14,908 nt of DNA from Hyphomicrobiales bacterium (GTDB lineage: Bacteria > Pseudomonadota > Alphaproteobacteria > Rhizobiales > JAJFHR01): positions 1 to 14,908 of the forward strand of contig JAJFHR010000271.1 in assembly GCA_021775515.1 (NCBI GenBank), read 5' to 3'. The position numbers were made by a program, and so were the translations under genes. The notes under the pieces are model-generated. The model did not search any database and was not told where the DNA came from. It saw only the letters and a list, made by a program, of their open reading frames with translations. Below are positions 1-6,280 of the stretch, in pieces (the first letter of the stretch is position 1; every line of letters begins with the position of its first letter).

Positions 1-973
1 CCAGCATGGCCAGACCGGCAAAAATAATCAAAGGCGGCTTGTTGCGAACCAGCGGTGCGGCAATGGCAATGCCTTCGGTCAGATTATGCACGGTGAAGCC
101 GAGGACGAGAAATGCGCCGAGCCCGGCAGCGCCCGCGGAAAGTGCCGCACTTATTGCCAGACCCTCGCCAAAATTATGCAAGCCGATTCCCAAGGCAACG
201 TAGGTGGCTAGCGCCAGCCCGCTTGGAGAGCCCTGCCGCCGCCCCACGGCAATCAGTCCGAGACAGGTAATTGCAGCCACCAGCAGCACCATTCCGGTTC
301 CCTGGAAGGTGGCAGCCGCCTGTCCGGCGAATTCGAGCGCTCCTTCCAATGTATCTATGAGAAGGAAGGCCAGCATGCCACAAGTCAGCGCCAGAAAAAA
401 CCGCATGCCCTCACGGTGAAGGCTGCGCATAAGGGGAAAAAACATAAGACCGATGGCCACCGGCAGAATTCCGACAAAACTTCCAAGAATTATCTGCGCG
501 CGCAAATTGCCGACCCGGCCACGCGGATTATCAAGGGCAACATCAATCACATGTTCAAACGTTGCACCAGTGTCCGTAACCAGCTTTACAGCAAGCGCTT
601 CACCCTGAACCCAGGGATAGGGAATTTTCAGCCACGCCGTAGAAAACCGTGGCAAGGTACCGGCAGGTGTCTGCGTAAAGCGCCAATAGGCATCGTCCAC
701 CTGAACTTGCGCAATCGTCATCGGTGCCGAACCGCCCGCGCGAACCTTGAGATGAATGCCATCATCATTAAGAAACAGGCGTTCGATCGTCAGTTTTTCC
801 ACCGGCGGAGCGGCGGTATTAAAAACACGCAAAGGATCGCTGGATATCAACCAGACACCGGCCAGGCCAAGCAAGAGCAAGGGCAACGTGATATAGGCGG
901 TAAGCCAGCCAATATTTCGTCCCGCACGCGGTTGCTCGCTCTGTTCTTTATCCAAGGCCTCAATACCGCTCAC
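1..973 (-). CDS. ZIP-family metal permease with N-terminal extracytoplasmic domain (partial, C-terminus off window)
   Basis: Inner-membrane transporter expected to bring divalent metal (Fe, Zn or Mn) into the cytoplasm. The frame is open from a GTG at 973 to the window edge (about 324 residues seen). GTG is favoured because GGAGGA lies about 8 bases upstream and the preceding oxidase stop is only 3 bases away. Residues 1-20 look cytoplasmic, about 25-43 is a membrane helix, and about 45-155 is a soluble domain rich in beta-type sequence that I do not recognise. The ZIP core follows from about 160, with helices near 160-180, 193-211 and 226-243. Two metal-site motifs mark the family: HNFGEG (266-271) and HNLTEG (296-301), matching the paired HN-x-x-EG motifs of ZIP helices 4 and 5. 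Translational coupling to the multicopper oxidase suggests a joint metal-handling role. The substrate cannot be told from sequence. Confidence 0.88.
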   Translation of the reverse strand, partial: MSGIEALDKEQSEQPRAGRNIGWLTAYITLPLLLLGLAGVWLISSDPLRVFNTAAPPVEKLTIERLFLNDDGIHLKVRAGGSAPMTIAQVQVDDAYWRFTQTPAGTLPRFSTAWLKIPYPWVQGEALAVKLVTDTGATFEHVIDVALDNPRGRVGNLRAQIILGSFVGILPVAIGLMFFPLMRSLHREGMRFFLALTCGMLAFLLIDTLEGALEFAGQAAATFQGTGMVLLVAAITCLGLIAVGRRQGSPSGLALATYVALGIGLHNFGEGLAISAALSAGAAGLGAFLVLGFTVHNLTEGIAIAAPLVRNKPPLIIFAGLAML

Positions 974-976
974 GGC

Positions 977-2098
977 CTATTCCTCCACAACATCCAACAG
1001 CCCCATCCATCCCAGTTCGGCAAATTCCGATTGGTGGGCATGAAACATGTATTTGCCGACCTCATGGTCTTTGAATGAAAATTCGATAATGCCCCGCTGA
1101 GCCTGGCATTGCATGATGGTGTCAACTGTGCGTGAAGTAGGCTCCAAGGTCGTACCGTGATCGTAATAGTCGAAAAAATTTGCGTGCAAATGAAAGGAAT
1201 TTATCAGGTCGAATTCCGTGACATTTACAAGATAGATGCGCACCGGCCGGGAACGTTCGATACGGATCGGGTGTTTCATGTAGTGGTGCGCGATTGTGTT
1301 GACCGCGTAAAATTCATTTTCCGCATCAAAATTAGTATCGAAGCCGTTCATCACCATGACCAGTTCCTGCCATTCCTGGTTTTCGGCCGACCCTAATTGG
1401 CGCGACTTTGCAACTTCCGCCTGCCCGGGGTATTTGGCTGGATCTGGATCAACGATAAAGGCACCATACATCCCTTTGTGAATGTGGCGGCGCAGCGGCA
1501 ATGCATGACAATGATAGAGGTGGCAACCAAATGGTTTGGCATCAAACTCGTAGGTGAACTCTTCGCCCGGCGCTATTAGTCCTGGAGTTCCCGGAATGCC
1601 ATCCATCCGGGCCGAATGAATTCCATGAAAATGCATGGAATGAGGATGAGAGCCCAAATTTCGAAACTCGATGCGCAAGCGCTCACCTTCCATCGCCCGC
1701 AAGGTCGGCCCGGGAACTCGCCCGTTAAACGTCCAGGCCGGAAATTTCACACCTGGTGCAATTTCGATCTCTTTGTCGATGGCGTCAACTTTGAACGTGC
1801 GTATTATCCGCCCGTCCGCATCTTTGGTCGCAACGCCGACATCCCAATCCGTCAACAAGGCAGTAGCATCAAATCCATTAATGCTGGCGTCAACATCGCC
1901 CACCGTCACCATATTGCCAATGTCGGATTGGTTGGAGGTGCTAGTATCAGGGGTTGCGGCAACACTGCTCGCCCCATGTTCGCCAGCATTCACCGGCGTG
2001 GTGCCGCCTAGTCCACCCAAAGCAGAGCCGCCGGCAAGCACGATGCCTCCCGACAACAGACCTCGGCGGTCTAAAGATTTTTCCAATAAACGCTTCAC
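977..2098 (-). CDS. Two-domain multicopper oxidase (type C-like), Tat-exported
   Basis: Periplasmic copper enzyme of 373 residues that should couple one-electron oxidation of a substrate (metal ion or phenolic) to reduction of O2 to water. The N-terminus has a Tat-like signal (DRRGLLSGG at 10-18, hydrophobic stretch, likely cleavage after PVNA near 38). Four HxH motifs supply the trinuclear cluster: H156/H158, H196/H198, H303/H305 and H353/H355. A type 1 site is visible only in domain 1: H151, C197, H205 and M210 (HPHSMH, HCH, HIHKGM). Domain 2 has HAH with no cysteine, so it lacks a type 1 site; this fits the type C two-domain oxidases and not NirK, which lacks the full set of HxH pairs. The start is GTG with CAGGAG 8-9 bases upstream. 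It is the first gene of an operon with the ZIP permease. Ferroxidase activity is inferred from this pairing and the Fur-like box; a cuprous oxidase or laccase is the main alternative. Confidence 0.9.
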   Translation of the reverse strand: MKRLLEKSLDRRGLLSGGIVLAGGSALGGLGGTTPVNAGEHGASSVAATPDTSTSNQSDIGNMVTVGDVDASINGFDATALLTDWDVGVATKDADGRIIRTFKVDAIDKEIEIAPGVKFPAWTFNGRVPGPTLRAMEGERLRIEFRNLGSHPHSMHFHGIHSARMDGIPGTPGLIAPGEEFTYEFDAKPFGCHLYHCHALPLRRHIHKGMYGAFIVDPDPAKYPGQAEVAKSRQLGSAENQEWQELVMVMNGFDTNFDAENEFYAVNTIAHHYMKHPIRIERSRPVRIYLVNVTEFDLINSFHLHANFFDYYDHGTTLEPTSRTVDTIMQCQAQRGIIEFSFKDHEVGKYMFHAHQSEFAELGWMGLLDVVEE

Positions 2099-2124
2099 AA
2101 CAGTTACTCCTGAATTCCTGCGGA

Positions 2125-2153
2125 ACTTTATTGCGATTGAGAATTATTTGCAA
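2125..2153 (-). promoter_or_regulatory. Candidate sigma70-type promoter of the oxidase-ZIP operon
   Basis: On the minus strand TTGCAA (2148-2153) and TAAAGT (2125-2130) are separated by exactly 17 bases, each matching the -35 and -10 consensus at 4 of 6 positions. The -10 element ends about 26 bases before the oxidase start codon, leaving room for a short leader with the CAGGAG ribosome site. No competing element with better spacing was noticed in this gap. Confidence 0.5.
2138..2152. promoter_or_regulatory. Fur-box-like operator
   Basis: TGAGAATTATTTGCA on the plus strand matches the 7-1-7 Fur consensus TGATAATNATTATCA at 11 of 14 defined positions. It is flanked by TTGC at 2131-2134 and GCAA at 2150-2153, giving a wider imperfect dyad. 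The box lies within the -35/-10 interval of the candidate oxidase promoter, the usual place for repression. Repression by a Fur, Mur or related metalloregulator when metal is plentiful is therefore plausible, but it is inferred from sequence likeness only. Confidence 0.45.
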
Positions 2154-2214
2154 CAAATAAAGCCTGCCGCAATCCGCTATCCGCCAAAACGGTCAGATCC
2201 TGCGCTTGCGTTGG

Positions 2215-2229
2215 GAAAACGATTTCCAA
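2215..2229. promoter_or_regulatory. TTTCCAA-containing motif downstream of lysR
   Basis: GAAAACGATTTCCAA here is almost identical to GAAAATCGATTTCCAA at 3218-3233 on the other side of the lysR gene, differing by one inserted T. Both contain TTTCCAA. The copy is in the non-coding gap between the oxidase operon promoter and the lysR stop codon, so it could be a second LysR contact or a site affecting the oxidase operon. The likeness is direct; the function is a guess. Confidence 0.25.
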
Positions 2230-2294
2230 GTTTCTGCTAGTTAAGGGCTCAGGTAACAATCACACCGCTACTTGATCGGGCGTGGCCTTTTTAT

Positions 2295-3200
2295 CTATAT
2301 CGCCAGATCTTTGAACAGCTTTGGGGCCATTTGAACAGCAAATTCCTTGAAGAGACGAACCGTGCGCGGAATATGCCGGTTACCGATATGCACCGCTGAT
2401 AGGTCAACAGTGCGAAAGCGCCAGTTTGGCATGACCTCGACGAGGCGGCCTTGTTGAATTAGTTGGGGCGAAACCACTGCTGGCAGGGTGCCAATGCCGC
2501 CTCCGGAAACCAGCACTGATACGAGACCGGCATAATCGTTCATGGCAAGATGAGGCTGGAAAGAAATCGTTTTGCGTTTATCACCCTTGAAAAATGTCCA
2601 GGTATTATCTTGCGCCCAGTGCGAAAAATTCAACAACCGGTGATCGTGGAGATCGCTTGGCTGTTCTGGCGGTTTGTGGCGCGAAAGATAATCCGGGCTG
2701 GCAACAAGCAAATGCCGGAACACCAACAACTTGCGCGCAACAAGTGAGGAATCTTTCAGCGGACCAATCCGGAAAGCTATATCAACTCCTTCGGCAATAT
2801 GATCAACATAGCGGTCCGTAACCATGATCTGCACACTGACCGCGGGGTACTCGTCTTGAAATGCGCTTATAATCGGTGCCAAAAAACTGTCTGAAATATT
2901 TGGGGGCGAGGATAGCCGAAGCGTCCCGCTAACTTCTCCCAATTGGTCGGAAACAATATTTTCAACCGCTTCAGCCACATCTACGCTGCGCTGTGCTTGT
3001 ACCAGTACTTCGGCACCAATTTCGGTTAACCGCTGGTTCCGGGTCGAACGTTCCAGCAGGCGAACGCCAAGCTGATCTTCCAATTCGGCGACCTTACGGC
3101 TGACGGTTGAAATCGGCATGTTCAACGCGCGCGCTGCTTTAGAAAAGCCGTTGACTTCGACGACTTTTGCAAAAATTACCAGTGCGTTGAGATCAGACAT
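2295..3200 (-). CDS. LysR-family transcriptional regulator
   Basis: Cytoplasmic DNA-binding regulator of 301 residues, the usual LysR length. The N-terminal winged helix-turn-helix covers about residues 1-60 (GFSKAARALNMPISTVSRKV, then LEDQLGVRLLERSTR). An effector-binding domain of the periplasmic-binding-protein fold follows from about 88 to 295, beginning with the typical GTLRLSSP. The ATG at 3198-3200 has only a weak GGGA upstream. The gene is divergent from the metallo-beta-lactamase-fold gene across a short AT-rich gap holding TTTCCAA dyads, the classic arrangement for autoregulation plus control of the neighbour. The effector is unknown; the adjacent redox genes suggest a quinone or electrophile-type inducer. 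It belongs to the DSD/CrgA-like group by general look, but I cannot place it further. Confidence 0.93.
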   Translation of the reverse strand: MSDLNALVIFAKVVEVNGFSKAARALNMPISTVSRKVAELEDQLGVRLLERSTRNQRLTEIGAEVLVQAQRSVDVAEAVENIVSDQLGEVSGTLRLSSPPNISDSFLAPIISAFQDEYPAVSVQIMVTDRYVDHIAEGVDIAFRIGPLKDSSLVARKLLVFRHLLVASPDYLSRHKPPEQPSDLHDHRLLNFSHWAQDNTWTFFKGDKRKTISFQPHLAMNDYAGLVSVLVSGGGIGTLPAVVSPQLIQQGRLVEVMPNWRFRTVDLSAVHIGNRHIPRTVRLFKEFAVQMAPKLFKDLAI

Positions 3201-3217
3201 TGATTATCCCGTATTTA

Positions 3218-3262
3218 GAAAATCGATTTCCAACATTAAGCTCTAATTTCAAAATTGGAAAT
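3218..3262. promoter_or_regulatory. Candidate LysR operator region in divergent gap
   Basis: Two dyads sit side by side just upstream of lysR. The first is GAAAATCGATTTC at 3218-3230, centred on a palindromic AAATCGATTT and followed by CAA to give TTTCCAA (3227-3233). The second is ATTTC-N7-GAAAT at 3246-3262, which includes TTGGAAA (3255-3261), the reverse complement of the same heptamer. The segment 3248-3260 starts with T and ends with A eleven bases later, with matching TTC and GAA arms, as expected for a LysR T-N11-A box. It lies between the divergent lysR and lactamase-fold genes. Confidence 0.4.
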
Positions 3263-3380
3263 CTCCTAAATTGTTCGACCACATGATGAATTCCCCCCAC
3301 AGCAAATTAGGGTGGGAAATCAACTCAAGCCGGATCTAAGACCGAAACCGGGGATAACCAACCACAGCGAGGTAAGGGCG

Positions 3381-4247
3381 GTGAAATTAAAATCGAGACC
3401 AAAAAGGCAATTACACGGCTTAACCGCTCTACTATTTGGCCTTCTTTCCACGGCTATGGTCATGACACCATCCCTGGCCGCCGTGCAAGATATTACCATA
3501 TTCGAATGTGGCCAGGCGACTACCCCCGACAAATCCATCTTTTCACCTGGAATTGACGTTGGTGTAGCCTATGAAATTCCGATCAACTGCTATCTCATCC
3601 GCCACGACAAAGGATTGATGATTTGGGATACCGGCCTTGCAGACGGTCTGATAAACAAGCCGGACGGCGTCGCCATCGCTAATGGCAAGCTTAAGATTTT
3701 TGTTAAAAAAACGCTGGCCTCGCAGCTTGAGGAAATTGGTGTTTCGCCAAATGAGGTGAAGCATATGGCTTTGTCACACATGCACCCGGATATTACTGGG
3801 AATACCAGCTTCTTCCCGTCTGCGACGTGGTACGTGCAAACGCCTGAGTTTGAGGCGGCTTTTGGCAGCAATCCGGAAAAATTTCGCTTTAATCCAAAAA
3901 CCTATAGCGGCTTAAAGAACAACAAAACCGTGAAACTCGACGGGCGCCACGACGTATTTGGCGATGGGTCCGTGGTAATTGTTCCAGCACCCGGACACAC
4001 GCCCGGCAGTCAGGTTTTGTACGTCGAAATGCCCTCGGGGCCGGTAATTCTGGCCGGCGACCTCTGGCCCTTCGAGACCAACCGAACCCATAACGTGATG
4101 GCACCCGACAATTTTGACAGCGAGATGACGCAAAAAAGCACGGAAAAAATCAACGAGTTGGCCAAAAAAACCGGGGCAAAAATCTGGATCATGCATGATC
4201 GCGATCAAAGCCGCAGCCTTCCCCACGCGCCGCAATCAATACGCTGA
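3381..4247 (+). CDS. Exported metallo-beta-lactamase-fold hydrolase (AHL-lactonase-like) with altered metal site
   Basis: Probable periplasmic hydrolase of 288 residues resembling the N-acyl homoserine lactonase group of the lactamase fold. I chose the GTG at 3381 because GAGG lies 8 bases upstream and the product then begins with a textbook signal peptide (basic start, hydrophobic 12-29, SLAA near 31-34). A GTG at 3312 would add 23 residues before the signal. Metal-site residues visible are H133, H135 and D137 (LSHMHPDITGN), H206 (PAPGHTPGS), D227 (AGDLW) and H272 (MHD). The fourth residue of the HxHxDH motif, normally His, is Ile138, so one Zn2 ligand is missing. The enzyme may bind one metal, use another ligand, or be inactive as a hydrolase. 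It is the first gene right of lysR and probably under its control. The real substrate is unknown. Confidence 0.85.
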   Translation: MKLKSRPKRQLHGLTALLFGLLSTAMVMTPSLAAVQDITIFECGQATTPDKSIFSPGIDVGVAYEIPINCYLIRHDKGLMIWDTGLADGLINKPDGVAIANGKLKIFVKKTLASQLEEIGVSPNEVKHMALSHMHPDITGNTSFFPSATWYVQTPEFEAAFGSNPEKFRFNPKTYSGLKNNKTVKLDGRHDVFGDGSVVIVPAPGHTPGSQVLYVEMPSGPVILAGDLWPFETNRTHNVMAPDNFDSEMTQKSTEKINELAKKTGAKIWIMHDRDQSRSLPHAPQSIR

Positions 4248-4274
4248 TCAACGACACGGCTTGCCTCAATTTAA

Positions 4275-4303
4275 TTTCCTATTTATGGGAATAAAATTTC
4301 CAA
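4275..4303. promoter_or_regulatory. TTTCC dyads upstream of the SnoaL-like gene
   Basis: The AT-rich 134-base gap between the lactamase-fold gene and the next gene holds ATTTCC-N7-GGGAAT (4274-4292) and GGAA-N6-TTCC (4288-4301), the latter ending in TTTCCAA (4297-4303). The same heptamer occurs in the lysR divergent gap. This suggests a second LysR-controlled promoter here. No -35/-10 pair convinced me. Confidence 0.3.
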
Positions 4304-4381
4304 ATTTACCTACTAATTCCGAAAACAGAATTATCATAGATTAAATCATCAAAATAATTTCAGTAATCCCAGGAAAAATCT

Positions 4382-4858
4382 ATGAAAAATTCATCCAAAA
4401 TAGCGTCTCTGGCTACCCTCGCCTTTATGCTTTCAGCAAATGTTTCAATGGCCCAACCGGGGCAAGAAACAGAAAAGATTAAAAAGGTAATTCAGGCCTA
4501 TGAAACCGCCCTCAATGCATCAGATACTGACACTGTGGTGACACTTTATGCTGCTGACGGCGTATTTCTGCCGCAATACAAACCCTCGCAAATAGGTGCA
4601 GGGAATATCCGCAAGGCATATCAAAGCATATTTAAAGCGATCACCCTCGACATCAAATTCAAACTTGAGGAAATTAAACACCTCGCGCCAAACTGGGCCT
4701 TCGCCCGTTCAAACTCAAACGGTTTCATAACCATCAACGCCCTGGGGAAAAAAGGCCCCCAAGCCAGTCAGGAACTTTTCCTGTTCCAAAAACAAGATGA
4801 CGGCGATTGGAAAATTGCCCGCTATGGCTTTTCCTCGACCAACCCGCCACGCAAATAA
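4382..4858 (+). CDS. Small exported SnoaL/DUF4440-like protein (NTF2 fold)
   Basis: Protein of 158 residues with a signal peptide (basic MKNSSK, hydrophobic 8-23, cleavage near SMA-Q25) and a single NTF2-like domain. The stretch around residues 34-60 (IKKVIQAYETALNASDTD, then VTLYAADGVFLP) is the characteristic first helix and strand of SnoaL/SgcJ-type proteins, and the end (DWKIARYGFSS) matches the usual last strand. Members of this fold bind small hydrophobic ligands or act as isomerases or hydrolases, but no catalytic set is recognisable here. AGGA lies about 9 bases before the ATG. The DoxX gene starts 15 bases after the stop, so the two are probably cotranscribed. A periplasmic ligand-binding or accessory role in the LysR cluster is inferred. 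Confidence 0.82.
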   Translation: MKNSSKIASLATLAFMLSANVSMAQPGQETEKIKKVIQAYETALNASDTDTVVTLYAADGVFLPQYKPSQIGAGNIRKAYQSIFKAITLDIKFKLEEIKHLAPNWAFARSNSNGFITINALGKKGPQASQELFLFQKQDDGDWKIARYGFSSTNPPRK

Positions 4859-4873
4859 AGGACGCCAATCCAG

Positions 4874-5272
4874 ATGGATCAAACAACAAAAATGGCCGAT
4901 GTGCCGGCCCGTGTGCTCATGGCCACAATATTCATTCTATCGGGCATGGGTAAAACCGGCGCCTTTTCGGCAACCCAGAGCTATATGGAGAGCTTCGGCC
5001 TTCCGGGTATTCTTCTGGGACCGACAATCGCGCTTGAACTCACCGGTGGGCTTTTTTTGGTTCTCGGTCTGTGGACACGGTATGTAGCCCTCATCCTGGC
5101 AGGGTTTTCTCTTATCTCCGCACTAATTTTCCATAGCGATTTTGGCAATCAGGCTCAAATGATGCATTTTTTGAAAAATCTAGCGATGGCTGGCGGATTT
5201 TTGCTCCTGGTAAAACATGGGTCACCAACCTTGAGCCTCGATGGATATTTGGCCTCACGCAAAAAAACCTGA
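4874..5272 (+). CDS. DoxX-family integral membrane protein
   Basis: Small inner-membrane protein of 132 residues with four predicted helices (about 12-30, 48-66, 71-90 and 98-115). The pattern RVLMATIFILSGMGK near the N-terminus and LELTGGLFLVLGLWTR in the second helix are typical of DoxX/DoxD-like proteins, which are linked in various bacteria to quinone-related redox and oxidative-stress functions. AAAGGA at about 4856-4861 is 11 bases upstream of the ATG. The stop is followed after 2 bases by the start of the MDR gene, so these genes form one transcript. A membrane redox-partner role with the adjacent oxidoreductase is a reasonable guess, not shown. Confidence 0.86.
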   Translation: MDQTTKMADVPARVLMATIFILSGMGKTGAFSATQSYMESFGLPGILLGPTIALELTGGLFLVLGLWTRYVALILAGFSLISALIFHSDFGNQAQMMHFLKNLAMAGGFLLLVKHGSPTLSLDGYLASRKKT

Positions 5273-5274
5273 CA

Positions 5275-6255
5275 ATGACAACTCATATGAAAGTCGCAGT
5301 CATCCACAAGGCTGGCGGGCCCGAGGTGCTCAAACTCGAAACCCGCGCCATTCCCCGTCCGGCCGCCGGTCAGGTATTGATCAAGGTAAAAGCCTTTGGG
5401 CTTAACCGCTCGGAAATGTTTACCCGCCAGGGATTATCACCAACCGTTAAGTTTCCCAGAATCCTTGGCATCGAGGCGGTCGGCCTGGTGGAAGACGCAC
5501 CGGGCAGCGACTTTCGCAAAGGTGATATCGTTGCCACTGCTATGGGCGGTATGGGGCGTCAATTCGATGGTGGCTATGCTGAGTTTACCTGCGTTCCCGC
5601 CGGGCAAGTGCATAGGCTTGAGACCAGTTTGGATTGGCAGACGCTTGGTGCCTTGCCTGAAATGCTTCAAACAGCCTGGGGCTCCCTCTTTTTCTCCCTG
5701 CAACTAAAACAGGGGGAGCGGCTCTTAATCCGCGGCGGCACAACTTCTGTGGGACTGGCCGCTGCCGCTATTGCCAAAAATCATGATGTTACAGTCCTGG
5801 CGACCACCCGAAAACAGGAACGCGAAACCTTGTTGCGCGACAATGGCGCTGATCATGTTCTCATTGATACCGGCGAGATCGCCAACGAGGTGAGAACAAT
5901 TCACCGGGAAGGCGTTGATAAAGTGCTTGAACTTGTCGGCACAACCACACTCAGGGATTCTTTGCGATGTTTGAAGCCCAACGGCATTGCCTGCATGACC
6001 GGCACCGTCAGCAATCAGTGGGAATTTGACGCGTTCAGCCCAATGGAAGCAATCCCGACGGCCGTATGTCTGACAATCTACTCTGGGGGGCCGGTGGAAT
6101 TCATCCAAACTCCGCTACAAGAGTTAGTCAGGCAGGTTGAAGACGGCGCGCTTAGAATAAAGACCGGACCGGTATTTTCACTCGACCAGATCGTTGACGC
6201 CCATCGATGTATGCAGACCAATAGGGCCAGTGGAAAAATAGTTGTTCTAACCTAG
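5275..6255 (+). CDS. Zinc-independent MDR oxidoreductase (NADPH:quinone reductase-like)
   Basis: Cytoplasmic NAD(P)H-dependent oxidoreductase of 326 residues, normal for the medium-chain dehydrogenase/reductase family. The GroES-like domain spans about 1-130 (GPEVLKLETRAIPRP, then GQVLIKVKAFGLNRSE). The Rossmann domain follows, with the nucleotide loop RGGTTSVG (153-160) and basic residues TTRKQER (177-183) suited to NADPH. Catalytic and structural zinc cysteines of alcohol dehydrogenases are absent, so the quinone or enone reductase branch is favoured although databases often call relatives zinc-binding. The ATG at 5275 is 2 bases after the DoxX stop; an in-frame ATG at 5287 would give the more family-like start MKVAVIHKAGG. 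Neither has a clear ribosome site, so coupled translation is likely. It ends convergent with the AraC gene, 25 bases apart. Substrate unknown. Confidence 0.9.
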   Translation: MTTHMKVAVIHKAGGPEVLKLETRAIPRPAAGQVLIKVKAFGLNRSEMFTRQGLSPTVKFPRILGIEAVGLVEDAPGSDFRKGDIVATAMGGMGRQFDGGYAEFTCVPAGQVHRLETSLDWQTLGALPEMLQTAWGSLFFSLQLKQGERLLIRGGTTSVGLAAAAIAKNHDVTVLATTRKQERETLLRDNGADHVLIDTGEIANEVRTIHREGVDKVLELVGTTTLRDSLRCLKPNGIACMTGTVSNQWEFDAFSPMEAIPTAVCLTIYSGGPVEFIQTPLQELVRQVEDGALRIKTGPVFSLDQIVDAHRCMQTNRASGKIVVLT

Positions 6256-6280
6256 CAGGGTGCAATTTTCCCGCACTAAA

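Noticed and set aside
416..1078. 220-codon plus-strand open frame
   Set aside because: It lies antisense to the ZIP permease and the end of the oxidase, has no domain signature, and its composition (Arg/Gln/His-rich) is that of a shadow frame.
977..2098. Copper nitrite reductase (NirK) as identity of the oxidase
   Set aside because: The domain 1 type 1 site resembles NirK, but all four HxH pairs of an oxygen-reducing trinuclear cluster are present, which NirK lacks.
1671..2240. 189-codon plus-strand open frame antisense to the oxidase
   Set aside because: The oxidase frame has all copper ligands and a ribosome site; this frame is Ser/Pro/Ala-rich with no recognisable features.
2270..2300. 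TTTTT run after GGGCGTGGCC near the lysR stop
   Set aside because: No complementary stem precedes the T run, and its orientation does not suit the end of lysR, so no terminator is called.
3312..3380. N-terminal extension of the lactamase-fold gene from GTG 3312
   Set aside because: It would put 23 polar residues ahead of a clean signal peptide; the GTG at 3381 has a better ribosome site and gives the expected exported form.
6256..6280. Possible hairpin GTGC...GCAC between the convergent MDR and AraC genes
   Set aside because: The stem is only four base pairs with no following T run, too weak to call a terminator.
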